A stretch of 64,000 nt of DNA from Gluconacetobacter diazotrophicus PA1 5 (GCF_000067045.1 NC_010125.1:212001-276000), one strand, 5' to 3'; shown: positions 34,040-43,160, counted from the first letter of the stretch. Notes: generated from the sequence alone by a model not told the origin. Program-made: numbers and translations.

Positions 34040-34339
34040 GGTCTTGCTCCGGTGCGCTGGGGCTTCGAAACAGTCCTGAGGGTAAATAGCGTAGACCAGA
34101 TCGGAATGCCGGCCGGTCCGGAAAATACCGATTCCAGTCACGAAAGGAGTATCGGCGGCCAGGCGTGGCGAATCCCGACGCCAAACGGGCGATCCGGTGC
34201 CGTCCGTCACCCGGCCGGGTGCGGGCGGAACGGACCGTAACCGCTGCGGGAACCGGGCGTCTCGCTTCCGGAAATCGAAGTCGTCTCTTGCGGGAAACGG
34301 GGGTTGTCCGCGGCTTCCGGCTCGGGATTATCGGTTTTC
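34040..34339. other. Intergenic region between divergent receiver gene and efflux operon
   Basis: 300 bases without a convincing gene. It must contain the promoters for the receiver protein (minus) and the emrB-type operon (plus). I see no strong inverted repeat or regulator gene in it. Confidence 0.5.
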
Positions 34340-35977
34340 ATGAATAACGTCGTTCCTGTGCCATCGGCTGGCGAGCCGGTCATCCACGCCTCGCCCCCCC
34401 GGCCGTCCTATATCCCACCCTTCGGGGTGCGCACGGTGATCGGCTGCCTGGGCATGCTGCTGGCCGTGCATGTGGCGGGCTTCAACGAACACGTGACCGA
34501 GATCGGCCTGACCGATATCCGCGGCGCCATGCACATCGGCTACGATGAGGGAACGTGGCTGATCGCCATCTACGAATCCTTCAACATCGCGGCCATGGCC
34601 TTCACGCCGTGGTTCTACATGACGTTTTCCATCTACCGCTTCTCGATCTTCGTGACGGCCGTCATGGCGCTGCTGGCGATCCCGGCGCCGTTCATGCCCG
34701 ATGTCACGTCGCTGTGCATCCTGCGGGCCTTCCAGGGGCTGATGGCCGGGTGCCTGCCGCCGGTGCTGATGACGGTGATGCTGAAATACCTGCCGCCGGA
34801 AATCCGCGTGTTCGGCATCGGCGGCTACGCGATGAGCGCGACCTTCGGCCCCAACCTGGGCCTGCCGCTGGAGGCCTTCTGGTTCGAACGTGTCGGCTGG
34901 CACTGGCTCTATTGGGAAATCATCCCGCTTGCCGCGCTGTCGATCGCCATGATCGCGTACGGGCTGCCGCGCGATCCCATGCATTTCGAACGGTTCCAGA
35001 AGTTCAACTGGCTCGGCCTGCTGGTCGGCCTGCCCGCCATCTGCGCGCTGGTCATCGTGCTCTACCAGGGGGACCGGCTGGACTGGTTCCGCTCGCCCGT
35101 CATCACCAACCTGTCCTTCTGGGGCGGGGCGGCGTTCATCGTCTTCGTCATCAACGAGGCGTACCATCCCAGCCCGTATTTCCGCGTGCAGTACTGGCGG
35201 TCGCGCAACATCCAGGCCTCGCTGCTGTCGCTGGTCGGCATCCTGGCCATCTGCGCCATGATGGGCGAAATCCCCGGCATCTACCTGGAGGCCGTGCGCG
35301 GCTATCGCCCGATCCAGGCGGCCCCCGTCTCACTGGTCGTGGCGCTGCCGCAGCTCCTGATGCTTCCGCTGATCGCGGCCATCTGCAACAGCCGCAGGGT
35401 GGATTGCCGCTACGTGCTCTCGGGCGGAATGCTCTGCCTGGCCGGCGCGGCCTGGCTGGGCACGTGGCTGACCGTGGACTGGGTGCGGGACAATTTCTAC
35501 GCGCTGCAGGTCCTGCAGATCTTCGGCCAGCCCATGACCGTCATTCCCACGCTGATGCTCGCCACCCTCGCGATGGGGCCCGCCGACGGTCCGTTCATCT
35601 CGGGCATGGTGAACATGCTCAAGGGCCTGGCCAACGCGGTGGCATACGCCGTGTTCGCGGCCCTGACCCGGCGGCGGGAGCAATATCATTCCACCATGCT
35701 GCTGGACCATCACGGCACGCACGGCCTGGCGCTGCAGGGGATGGGCGATCCGGTCAACCGGCAGCTTGCCGCCACGTCGCCCGACAGCGCGCATGTCGCG
35801 CGCAACACGCTCCAGGTCTTTCATACCTTCGTGCACGAGCAGTCGCTCGTCCTCGCGCTGGCCGACATCTACTTCGTGCTGATCTGGGTCTGCCTCGGCT
35901 ACGCGGTCATGAACCTCATCCTGCCGCGCCGGGTCTATCCGCCGCGCGCGCCGTCGCCGAACACTCCCGCCCGCTAA
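34340..35977 (+). CDS. emrB: DHA2-family MFS efflux transporter (EmrB-type)
   Basis: 545 residues from the ATG at 34340; a TTG at 34304 would add 12 residues. About 14 hydrophobic segments are visible, with the family feature LRAFQGLMAGCLPPVLMTVM (motif C-like region), TFGPNLGLPLEAF and the long loop near HHGTHGLALQGMGDP between the last helices, typical of DHA2 pumps with an adaptor. It exports hydrophobic or acidic drugs using the proton gradient and works with the EmrA-type adaptor and outer membrane factor encoded next. The operon starts here; genes are spaced by 16 and 4 bases. Confidence 0.92.
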   Translation: MNNVVPVPSAGEPVIHASPPRPSYIPPFGVRTVIGCLGMLLAVHVAGFNEHVTEIGLTDIRGAMHIGYDEGTWLIAIYESFNIAAMAFTPWFYMTFSIYRFSIFVTAVMALLAIPAPFMPDVTSLCILRAFQGLMAGCLPPVLMTVMLKYLPPEIRVFGIGGYAMSATFGPNLGLPLEAFWFERVGWHWLYWEIIPLAALSIAMIAYGLPRDPMHFERFQKFNWLGLLVGLPAICALVIVLYQGDRLDWFRSPVITNLSFWGGAAFIVFVINEAYHPSPYFRVQYWRSRNIQASLLSLVGILAICAMMGEIPGIYLEAVRGYRPIQAAPVSLVVALPQLLMLPLIAAICNSRRVDCRYVLSGGMLCLAGAAWLGTWLTVDWVRDNFYALQVLQIFGQPMTVIPTLMLATLAMGPADGPFISGMVNMLKGLANAVAYAVFAALTRRREQYHSTMLLDHHGTHGLALQGMGDPVNRQLAATSPDSAHVARNTLQVFHTFVHEQSLVLALADIYFVLIWVCLGYAVMNLILPRRVYPPRAPSPNTPAR

Positions 35978-35993
35978 TCCGGAACGACCGATC

Positions 35994-37070
35994 ATGATCT
36001 ACAAGAAACCGCTTCTCTACGCGGGATGCACCGCCTGCGTGCTCGCCCTCGCCGCCTGGGGGGGAACGCGCCTGGTCAACGGCGACGGCGTCAACCAGTA
36101 TACCAACGACGCCTATGTCACGGCCGATTTCCCGACCGTGGCGCCCAAGGTGGCGGGGCGGATCGACCGGGTGATCGCGCAGGACAACCAGGTGGTCCAC
36201 GCCGGCGAGGAACTGGCCCATATCGAGGACGACGACTACCGCGCCGCCCTGGCGGTGGCGACGGGCACCGTGCAGGCCGCCCAGGGCGACGTCGCCAACC
36301 TGGAAGCGGAACTGGCCCGCCAGGACGCCGTGATCGCCCAGGCGCGCGCCGCCGTGCTGGCCGACCAGGCCACCCTGCTGTTCGCGCGGCAGAACGCCGT
36401 CCGCTACCGCAACCTGTCCTCGGGCGGCGCCGGCACGATCGAACAGCAGCAATCGTCCGACGCGCGTGAAAAGGAGGCCGAGGCCGCCATCGCCCGCGAC
36501 CAGGCGGGCGTGGATGCCGCCATCCGGCAGGTCGCGGTGCTGAAGGGACAGATCGAACGGGCGCGCGGCGCCCTGCTGCGCGCGCAGGGCGACGAGCGGC
36601 AGGCGCAGCTGAACTTGTCCTACTGCACCATTCCGGCCCCGATGGACGGCGTGGTGGGCGAACGCGGGGTGCGCGTGGGCAATTACGTGCATCCCGGCAC
36701 GGGCATCCTGGCCGTGGTGCCGACGCATGATGCCTATGTGCTGGCCAACTTCCAGGAAACGCAGTTGACCAGGGTCCAGACCGGCCAGCGCGCGACCATC
36801 TGGGTCGATACCTTCCCCGGCCAGCCCCTGAAGGCGCACGTGGACTCGCTGGCCCCCGCGACCGGCGTGGCCTTCGCGCCGATCCAGCCGGACAACGCGA
36901 CCGGCAACTTCACCAAGGTCGTCCAGCGCATCCCCGTCAAGCTGACCTTCGATCCCGGCCAGCCCCTGGCGGCGAAGGTGCGGGTCGGCATGTCGGTCGA
37001 AGCGAACATCGACACCTCCTCGAAGCCCGAAGGCCCGCACGCCAATGATGCCCGTTATGCCTGGCAGTAA
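35994..37070 (+). CDS. emrA: EmrA/HlyD-type membrane fusion protein
   Basis: 358 residues: one N-terminal membrane helix (about 8-25, LYAGCTACVLALAAWGG), a first barrel-sandwich half (VTADFPTVAPKVAGRIDRVI), a coiled-coil hairpin (about 85-200, Ala/Gln/Arg-rich), the second lipoyl half (IPAPMDGVVGERGVRVGNYV) and a beta-barrel domain (ANFQETQLTRVQTGQRATIW). It spans the periplasm between the pump and the outer membrane channel. The last 26 bases overlap an alternative start of the next gene. Confidence 0.92.
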   Translation: MIYKKPLLYAGCTACVLALAAWGGTRLVNGDGVNQYTNDAYVTADFPTVAPKVAGRIDRVIAQDNQVVHAGEELAHIEDDDYRAALAVATGTVQAAQGDVANLEAELARQDAVIAQARAAVLADQATLLFARQNAVRYRNLSSGGAGTIEQQQSSDAREKEAEAAIARDQAGVDAAIRQVAVLKGQIERARGALLRAQGDERQAQLNLSYCTIPAPMDGVVGERGVRVGNYVHPGTGILAVVPTHDAYVLANFQETQLTRVQTGQRATIWVDTFPGQPLKAHVDSLAPATGVAFAPIQPDNATGNFTKVVQRIPVKLTFDPGQPLAAKVRVGMSVEANIDTSSKPEGPHANDARYAWQ

Positions 37071-37074
37071 CGCC

Positions 37075-38598
37075 ATGACGCGTCGTCTTCTCGCAGGCTT
37101 CTCCTGCCTGGCGCTCGTGGGGTGCACGGTCGGGCCGGATTTCCACAAGCCGCGGGTCACGGCCGCGTCCGGATGGCGGTCCACCCAGCCCCCGGCGGAA
37201 AGCCGCGTGACGACGGCCTCGGTCGATCCGGCATGGTGGACGCTCTTCAACGACCCGATCCTGACCCGCCTGGAAGCCGAGGTCGCGGCCTCCAACCTCG
37301 ACCTCCGGGCGGCGGGCCTGCGGTTCATGCAAAGCGAGGCCGAGCGGCGGATCGCCCGCGCGGCCCAGTTTCCGCACGCCGAAGCCAACGCGTCCTATGC
37401 CCGCGAGCGCGCCAGCACCAACGGCATTCTCGGCCTGCTCGGCACCATGGAGCGCGAAGGGGCCGGGTCCGTGGCGTCCGGCACCCAGGGGTTCGGACCG
37501 ACCGCCCTGCCGGGAAGCGTCGGCAATCCCTCGTTCAACCTGCCGCAATATGGCATGAGCGCCTCGTGGGAAGTCGACTTCTGGGGCCATGTCCGCCGCC
37601 AGGTCGAAGCCGCGACGGCGGCGATGCACGAGACCGAGGAGATGCGCCGCGACATCCTCGTCTCCCTGATGGCCGAGACCGCGCAGGATTATATCGACCT
37701 GCGCGCCGTCCAGACCCAGATCGGCATCCTGAACCATAATATCGACGTGGCCGCCAACAGCGTGAAGCTGACCGGCATGCGCTTCCAGCAGGGCGCGGCG
37801 ACCCGGCTGGACGTGGCCGAGGCGACCGGCCAGCTTCACACCTTCACCTCCCGCCTGGCCCCCCTCAAGGCCCAGGCGACGCACCTGCTCAATGCCCTGA
37901 GCTTCCTCGTGGCGCGCCAGCCCGGGGCGCTGGACGCCGAACTGGGGCCGGCGCGCGACATCCCGTCGGTGCCCGCGACCATTCCCGTCGGGCTGCCGTC
38001 CGAACTGGCCGAGCGCCGGCCCGATATCCGCATGGCCGCCGACCGCCTGCACGCGGCGACGGCCAGCATCGGCGTCGCGATCGCGGACTTCTTCCCCCGG
38101 ATCACGCTGTCCGGCAGCCTCGACGTCCAGGCGCTGCAGTTCAGCGGCCTGGGGTCCTGGGCGTCGCGCCAGTACGGGTTCGGCCCCACCGCGACGCTGC
38201 CGATCTTCGAGGGCGGCCGCCTGACGGGGCAGTTGCGCCTGCGCCGCGCGCAGCAGCAGGAAGCCGCCACGATGTTCCAGCGGACGGTCCTGAAGGCGTG
38301 GCAGGAAATCGACGACGCGATGGCCGATTTCACGGCCGCGCAGCAGCGGCGCGACGAACTGGCCGAAGCGGTGCGGGAGAACGAAATTGCGGTGGACACG
38401 GCCAGGGCGCAATATGTCCAGGGATCGTCGGACTTCCTGAACGTCCTGACCCTGCAGAACGCGCTCCTGTCGTCCCAGAGCGCCCTGGCCGACGCGACGG
38501 CCACCGTGGCCGGGTCGGTCACCCACCTCTACCGCGCGGTCGGCGGGGGATGGGAAGGGCTGTATCCGGAAAAGCCGAATCACCGGCCCCCTGCGTAG
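37075..38598 (+). CDS. NodT-type outer membrane efflux lipoprotein
   Basis: 507 residues from the ATG at 37075. A lipoprotein signal is clear: MTRRLLAGFSCLALVGC, with the lipid-bearing Cys at 17 followed by TVGPDFHKP, the usual start of NodT/OprM-type channels. The two TolC repeats follow, with YGMSASWEVDFWGHVRRQVE in the first and LPIFEGGRLTGQLRLRRAQQ in the second. It forms the outer membrane exit duct for the EmrAB-type pump. An upstream ATG at 37045 overlaps the adaptor gene and would spoil the signal peptide. Confidence 0.93.
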   Translation: MTRRLLAGFSCLALVGCTVGPDFHKPRVTAASGWRSTQPPAESRVTTASVDPAWWTLFNDPILTRLEAEVAASNLDLRAAGLRFMQSEAERRIARAAQFPHAEANASYARERASTNGILGLLGTMEREGAGSVASGTQGFGPTALPGSVGNPSFNLPQYGMSASWEVDFWGHVRRQVEAATAAMHETEEMRRDILVSLMAETAQDYIDLRAVQTQIGILNHNIDVAANSVKLTGMRFQQGAATRLDVAEATGQLHTFTSRLAPLKAQATHLLNALSFLVARQPGALDAELGPARDIPSVPATIPVGLPSELAERRPDIRMAADRLHAATASIGVAIADFFPRITLSGSLDVQALQFSGLGSWASRQYGFGPTATLPIFEGGRLTGQLRLRRAQQQEAATMFQRTVLKAWQEIDDAMADFTAAQQRRDELAEAVRENEIAVDTARAQYVQGSSDFLNVLTLQNALLSSQSALADATATVAGSVTHLYRAVGGGWEGLYPEKPNHRPPA

Positions 38599-38609
38599 AG
38601 GACGAGGAC

Positions 38610-39341
38610 ATGATCACGATCCGACGGTCGGACACGCTGGGCACGGCACGGTCCGACGGCCTGGCCATCCGGTGCCATTTCGCGTTCGCCGACTGGCAGG
38701 ACCCGGCCCGGACGCATGACGGCCGCCTGCGCGCCGTCAACCTGGGCACCGTGGCGCCCGGCGGCCGGTATCGCCTGGGCCCGGAACAGGGCGTGGATAT
38801 CCTGACCTGGCTGCAATCCGGAACGGCCGTCGCGCACATGGACGGATTCCCGCGCGAGGATGTCTGCGCGGGCGGCCTGCACCTGGCCGGCACGGGCAGG
38901 GGATGCGCGACCGTGGACTGGCAGGCCGGCCCCCAGGGCGCGTCCTTCATCCAGTTCTGGCTGCTCTCGGACATCGAGGGCACGACCCCCGCGCAGGAGG
39001 TCCGCGCCGCGTTCCCCAGGCTGGAGGACGGGGGATTCCGGATCATCGCCTCCGGCTTCCCCGAAGACGACCCCGAGGAGGTGGAAACGATCGCGGACGG
39101 CGCCCCGGTGGCGCTGAGCGCCTGCGCGCGCCTGCTGCACGCCGCGATCCCGGCCGGCGAGGGCGCGGCCTACCGCACCGATCCCGATCGCGACCTCTAT
39201 CTTGTGGTGGTCTCGGGCGACGTGCGCATCCAGGACAGCCTTCTGCACGGCGGGGACGCCGCCGCCCTGACCGGCCTGACGGACGTGACCGTCATCGCGG
39301 ACGCACCGGCGGTCGTCCTGCTGGCCGACGTGGCCGCCTGA
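38610..39341 (+). CDS. Pirin-like bicupin protein
   Basis: 243 residues with the YhaK/pirin plan: SDTLGTARSDGLAIRCHFAF, then VDILTWLQSGTAVAHMDGFP, FIQFWLLSD and a C-terminal second cupin. In pirins the first cupin carries an H-P-H-x-G metal motif; here the corresponding place reads L-G-P-E-Q-G, so two metal His are missing and only a later His (AHMDGF) remains. Metal binding may be weak or lost. It starts 11 bases after the efflux channel gene and is probably last in the operon; pirin-like genes are often found behind drug pumps. Confidence 0.78.
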   Translation: MITIRRSDTLGTARSDGLAIRCHFAFADWQDPARTHDGRLRAVNLGTVAPGGRYRLGPEQGVDILTWLQSGTAVAHMDGFPREDVCAGGLHLAGTGRGCATVDWQAGPQGASFIQFWLLSDIEGTTPAQEVRAAFPRLEDGGFRIIASGFPEDDPEEVETIADGAPVALSACARLLHAAIPAGEGAAYRTDPDRDLYLVVVSGDVRIQDSLLHGGDAAALTGLTDVTVIADAPAVVLLADVAA

Positions 39342-39387
39342 CCGCTCCCGCCGCCGCGAGCGAGCCACGAATATATATGCCACAAAT

Positions 39388-39405
39388 CGTCATGACGTAA
39401 CGTCA
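39388..39405. promoter_or_regulatory. Overlapping palindromes CGTCATGACG and TGACGT-A-ACGTCA
   Basis: CGTCATGACG (39388-39397) is a perfect 10-base palindrome and overlaps the 13-base TGACGTAACGTCA (39393-39405). Such nested symmetry is rare by chance and fits an operator 47 bases after the pirin-like stop. Confidence 0.45.
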
Positions 39406-39443
39406 CTGACGGGCTCCCACCCCGCCGGGAGGAGAAAAGCCGC

Positions 39444-39524
39444 ATGAGCCGGGAAAACGGGGCGCTGTCCCTTCCTCATTCCTCGCGGCAGCATAAAAGT
39501 AACGCGTTACCACCCCATGACTGA
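39444..39524 (+). CDS. Possible 26-residue leader or small protein
   Basis: A strong ribosome-binding site GGGAGGAG (39427-39434) sits nine bases before an ATG that opens a 26-codon frame (MSRENGALSLPHSSRQHKSN... ending PPHD). The 12-base palindrome at 39499-39510 lies inside its 3' half. Size and position suit a leader peptide or a small regulatory protein, but there is no homology evidence. Confidence 0.3.
   Translation: MSRENGALSLPHSSRQHKSNALPPHD
39499..39510. promoter_or_regulatory. Perfect palindrome GTAACGCGTTAC
   Basis: Twelve-base perfect palindrome in the transketolase upstream region. Sugar-responsive LacI/GntR-type regulators use sites of this kind; the regulator is not in the window. 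Confidence 0.4.
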
Positions 39525-39808
39525 CGCGGAGTTCCAAACCTCTCGTCGAGGCCACGTCATCATCGTATTGGAAATGACAACATGGAACGTTTCTTTTTTC
39601 CAGAGAAGAATATCAGGAATAAAATAGAAGATAGGGAAACCGGGGCAACGAAAAATATCTATCACAGTGGAAAGATAACGTCCGGGACTCTCATCTCGTC
39701 AACAGACAAAGCGGCAAATGACATTGAAACTGCCGCCGGTGGGAAAAACATCGCGCGACGGCGATCTCCGGCGCATGCCGGTCTCGGCCGGCCCCGTGTC
39801 CGTGCGCC

Positions 39809-39831
39809 GTTTCCCCAATTTTTAGGGAAAC
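39809..39831. repeat. Inverted repeat GTTTCCC-N9-GGGAAAC
   Basis: Seven-base perfect arms (39809-39815, 39825-39831) around the T-rich loop CAATTTTTA. It lies 135 bases before the transketolase ATG. As RNA it is a modest hairpin without a following T-run, so an operator is as likely as a leader structure. Confidence 0.35.
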
Positions 39832-39966
39832 CTTCCGCGGGCGCCTGTCGTTCCAACTCGACACATCCGGGGGGATGCGTCCGTCCCCGTGCCGGCCACG
39901 CGACCGTGGCCGATGAATGCCGTCCGGACCCGGTCCGGCGCGTGTGCAGCACACAGGAGACACCAG

Positions 39967-41955
39967 ATGCTGACAGTCGAGCAGGCCGTGCAGGCCAAGG
40001 CCATCGCGTTGGGAAAACTGTCCGTTCGCGCCACCACCGCCGCAAAAGCCGGCCATCCGACCACGGCTTTGTCGCTGACCCACCTGGTGACGGAACTGTT
40101 GTATCGCATCATGCGATGGGACCCGGCCCATCCCCGGGCCCCGGGGTCCGATCGGCTGGTCCTGTCGGAAGGTCATGCGGTGCCCATCATCTACGCGGCC
40201 TGCGCGGACCTGGGGGTGACCATCACGCCCCACGGCAATGCCCGCCCGATGACGCAGGACGACCTGATGGCGCTGCGCGACATCGACAGCCCCGTGGACG
40301 GCCATCCCAATCCCGAAATCGGTTTTCCCTTCTTCGACGCGGCCACCGGCTCGCTGGGGCAGGGGCTGTCGGTCGCGGCCGGCCTGGCCGCCGCCGCCCG
40401 CCTGGATGGGATCGACAAGACGATCTACTGCATCATCGGGGACGGGGAATCGCGCGAGGGGCAGATCTGGGAAGCGATGGATTTCATCGCCGACCACGGC
40501 CTGACCAACGTCGTCGCGATCTTCAACTGCAACACCCTGGCGCAGAGCGACTATGTCTCGCCCGCGCAGGACTGGGTGCACCTGCAGCACAAGGCCGAGG
40601 CCTTCGGCTGGACCGCCCTGGCCATTGACGGGCACGATCCGGCCCGGATCGACGACGCGTTGCGCAACCGCGCGTCCCTGGCCAAGGGCCGGCCGCTCTG
40701 TATCGTCGCCCGCACCGTCAAGGGTTGGGGCGTTCCCGACCTGGGCGGGATGGGCCACCACGGAACGCCGGTCAAGCAGGACCAGCTCACCGCCGCGCTG
40801 GCGGCGCTGGACCACATGGCGCGGGAATACGGCGTGGACAGCGTCTTTCCGGACGACGTTGAAAAACTGCTGCGGATCACGCCCCCGCCCGACGTTCCGG
40901 TCCAGCCTGCCCCCGTCGCGGCGCCGGCATCGCTGGGCACGGTGGCGCATGACAACGGGACGATCGCCGCCGCGCTGCGCGACAAGAAGATGATGTCGCC
41001 CCGCCGCGCCTTCGGGACCGCGCTCAAGGCGCTGGGGGCCGCCAACCCCCAGATCGTCGCGCTGGATGCCGACGTGAAGAATTCGACCTACGCCCAGGAT
41101 TTCGCCGACGCCTTCCCCGACCGGTATTTCGAATCCCGGATCGGCGAACAGAACATGGTCTCGGCGGCGGCGGGGCTGGCCGGCGGCGGCAAGATCCCGT
41201 TCGTCAGCACGTTCGGCCGCTTCCTGGAACGGGCCTTCGACCAGATCGAAATGGCGATCATCGGCGGCGCCGACCTGAAGCTGGTGGGCACCCATATCGG
41301 CGTGACCCTGGCCTCGGACGGTCCCAGCCAGATGGCGCTGGCGGACGTGGCCTTCATGCGCGCCTTCGCCCATGTGGGTGACAAGCGCGGCAACCCGGCG
41401 GTCAGGGTGCTGACGCCCAGCGACGGGGTCAGCGCCTATGCCCTCGTCCTGGCCATGGCCGAATCCTCCGGCGCCTGCTACCTGCGCGCGGTGCGGGGGG
41501 ACCTGCCGATCCTCTATCCCGAAGGGGAAAAATTCCCCCTCGGCGGCCACAAGGTCGTGCGGCAGGCCGACCCGGCGGGCGACGGTGCCGCGCTGGTGTT
41601 CGTGGCATCGGGCTACATGGTGCATAGCTGCCTGAAGGCGGCGCGGATCCTGGAACAGGACGGCGTCCGCACGGCGGTGGTGGACGCCTATTCCCTGCCG
41701 GCGGACGTGCCCGCCATCCTGGCCCTGGCCGGGAAGGGCGGCCAGGTCGTGACCGTCGAGGACAATTACGTCGGCGGCCTGGGCAGCGAACTGGCCGAAG
41801 GCGCGGGCACGATCCCGGACGCCCCCCCGATCCACCCGCTGACCGTGACGCGGATTCCCAAGAGCGGCCGGTCGGCCGACGACGTCCTGCACTATGTCGG
41901 CCTGGGGGTCGAGGATATCGTGGCGGCGGCCAGGGAGTACCTGCCCGCCGCCTGA
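39967..41955 (+). CDS. tkt: Transketolase
   Basis: 662 residues, the usual length. The thiamine diphosphate site is visible: SEGHAVPI with the substrate His region, GSLGQGLSVAAGLA, and GDGESREGQIWEAMDF with NCN (F-N-C-N-T) metal ligands; the pyrimidine domain has RIGEQNMVSAAAGLA with the catalytic Glu. It moves two-carbon units in the pentose phosphate pathway, the main sugar route in acetic acid bacteria. The start at 39967 follows an ACAGGAGAC site. A glutathione transferase gene follows after 14 bases. Confidence 0.95.
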   Translation: MLTVEQAVQAKAIALGKLSVRATTAAKAGHPTTALSLTHLVTELLYRIMRWDPAHPRAPGSDRLVLSEGHAVPIIYAACADLGVTITPHGNARPMTQDDLMALRDIDSPVDGHPNPEIGFPFFDAATGSLGQGLSVAAGLAAAARLDGIDKTIYCIIGDGESREGQIWEAMDFIADHGLTNVVAIFNCNTLAQSDYVSPAQDWVHLQHKAEAFGWTALAIDGHDPARIDDALRNRASLAKGRPLCIVARTVKGWGVPDLGGMGHHGTPVKQDQLTAALAALDHMAREYGVDSVFPDDVEKLLRITPPPDVPVQPAPVAAPASLGTVAHDNGTIAAALRDKKMMSPRRAFGTALKALGAANPQIVALDADVKNSTYAQDFADAFPDRYFESRIGEQNMVSAAAGLAGGGKIPFVSTFGRFLERAFDQIEMAIIGGADLKLVGTHIGVTLASDGPSQMALADVAFMRAFAHVGDKRGNPAVRVLTPSDGVSAYALVLAMAESSGACYLRAVRGDLPILYPEGEKFPLGGHKVVRQADPAGDGAALVFVASGYMVHSCLKAARILEQDGVRTAVVDAYSLPADVPAILALAGKGGQVVTVEDNYVGGLGSELAEGAGTIPDAPPIHPLTVTRIPKSGRSADDVLHYVGLGVEDIVAAAREYLPAA

Positions 41956-41969
41956 TCGGAGCCCGCGCC

Positions 41970-42668
41970 ATGTCCGACTACATCCTCTATTACTGGTCCG
42001 TGCCGTTCCGGGGCCAGTTCGTGCGCGCCGTCCTGGCCCATGCCGGCAGAAGCTGGACCGAGGGCGGGGACGCCGCGATCGCGCACCTGATGGAGGGCAC
42101 GGTGCGCGACATGCCGGTCCCCTTCATGGGACCGCCTTTGCTGATCGACAAAAAGGCGGATGTCGCCCTTGCCCAGACGCCGGCCATCATCCTCTATCTG
42201 GGCGAAACGCTGGACCTCCTGCCCTCCAGCCCGTCGCTGCGCGCCCTGACGATGAAGGTCGTCGCGGACGCCAACGACGTGATCGACGAGATCACGCTGG
42301 ATGGCGGCCGCCAGATGTGGGCCGAAAAACGCTGGCAGGATTTCATCCCCCGCCTGGAAAAATGGATGTCGCTATGGGAGGAAACCGGACGGCGGCACGG
42401 CCTGACGGCCGAATCCGGCTTCCTGCTGGGCGGTGACGTGCCGGGCATCGCCGATGTCGTGACGGCCACCCTGTGGGCCACCATGGCGGACCGCTTCCCC
42501 CCGATCGGCGCGATCCTCGACGCATCCGCGCCCATGACGGCCGCGCTGGCGCGACGGGTCGCGGACCTGCCGCCGCTGGCCCGGCTGGCCGCCCGGGCGC
42601 GGCAGGATTACGGCGATGCCTATTGCGGGGGACAGATCGAGGCATCGTTGCGCAAGGTCCTGTCCTGA
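41970..42668 (+). CDS. Glutathione S-transferase family protein
   Basis: 232 residues. The N-terminal thioredoxin-like domain begins YILYYWSVPFRGQFVRAVLA and carries the cis-Pro and glutathione site in VPFMGPPLLIDKKADVALAQTPAIILYLGE (Pro before L-L-I and the T-P-A-I turn). The helical C-terminal domain follows from about 85, with WLEKW-like RLEKWMSLWEETG. It probably conjugates glutathione to electrophiles. It is cotranscribed with transketolase, a link I cannot explain beyond NADPH supply. Confidence 0.88.
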   Translation: MSDYILYYWSVPFRGQFVRAVLAHAGRSWTEGGDAAIAHLMEGTVRDMPVPFMGPPLLIDKKADVALAQTPAIILYLGETLDLLPSSPSLRALTMKVVADANDVIDEITLDGGRQMWAEKRWQDFIPRLEKWMSLWEETGRRHGLTAESGFLLGGDVPGIADVVTATLWATMADRFPPIGAILDASAPMTAALARRVADLPPLARLAARARQDYGDAYCGGQIEASLRKVLS

Positions 42669-42698
42669 AAAGGACGAAACAGGAAAATCCCCGATCCG

Positions 42699-43160
42699 TT
42701 ATGCCAACCCGGCGCCCTGGGTTTCAAGCCGCAGCCGGAAAAGCTGCGGCCCGCAGCACATGTACAGCTCGTTGCGCTTGGGGCCGCCGAAGGTCACGTT
42801 CGAACAGCGATCGGGCAGGCGGATACGCCCGATCAGCCTGCCCGCCGGATTGTGGCAGAACACTCTCGCGAACCCGAGCGGCGCCGTCTGCCCGGGGTCG
42901 GGCAAGCTGGATACGACGTACAGCGTCCGCAGGTCCGGCGAAAAGCACAGGCCGTTGGGGCTGGGCACGTCGGTCTGTGACAGGACGGCCTCGACCGCGC
43001 CGGTCTTCGCATCGACGCGGAACGTATGGTCCGGCTGGCGCGCATGGGCGGCGAACTGGGTGACGATTTCCGATCCCAGGGTCCAGCGGATCTTTCCGCC
43101 CGACCGCGACCCTTCCCCGTCGGTCCCGCCTCGCGCTCCACCAGGGGGGATAACCTGCGT
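42699..43160 (-). pseudogene. Decayed SMP-30/gluconolactonase-family gene
   Basis: In one frame the minus strand encodes TDGEGSRSGGKIRWTLGSEI, then DHTFRVDAKTGAVEAVLSQT, VPSPNGLCFSPDLRTLYVVS, and, after an abrupt junction, RLIGRIRLPDRCSNVTFGGP and the usual end ELYMCCGPQLFRLRLETQGA. In intact relatives about 60 residues with a metal-site Asp lie between YVVS... and the IGRIRLP block, and the N-terminal half contains further propeller blades that are missing here. No credible start codon exists in the frame. The upstream limit is uncertain; the remnant may reach about 43230. It points to former lactone (sugar acid) metabolism beside transketolase. Confidence 0.65.

Larger units (their letters stand above)
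39342..39966. other. 625-base regulatory region upstream of transketolase
   Basis: No convincing large gene. Contents: overlapping palindromes at 39388-39405, a possible 26-codon leader at 39444-39524, a 12-base palindrome at 39499-39510, an AT-rich stretch at about 39550-39730 and an inverted repeat at 39809-39831. A long frame starting at 39582 runs antisense-free into the transketolase gene in the wrong frame and is not credible. Confidence 0.6.

Noticed and set aside
39582-40628. Open frame of 348 codons beginning in the transketolase upstream region
   Set aside because: It enters the transketolase gene in a wrong frame and shows no recognisable features; the AT-rich beginning is better read as promoter or leader DNA.
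39691-41892. A 733-codon open frame on the minus strand
   Set aside because: It is antisense to transketolase, which has complete catalytic motifs; the antisense translation shows no motif.
42728-42750. Perfect hairpin GCCGCAGC-N7-GCTGCGGC as a terminator for the transketolase-GST unit
   Set aside because: No T-run follows on either strand, and the sequence is part of the decayed SMP-30 coding block.
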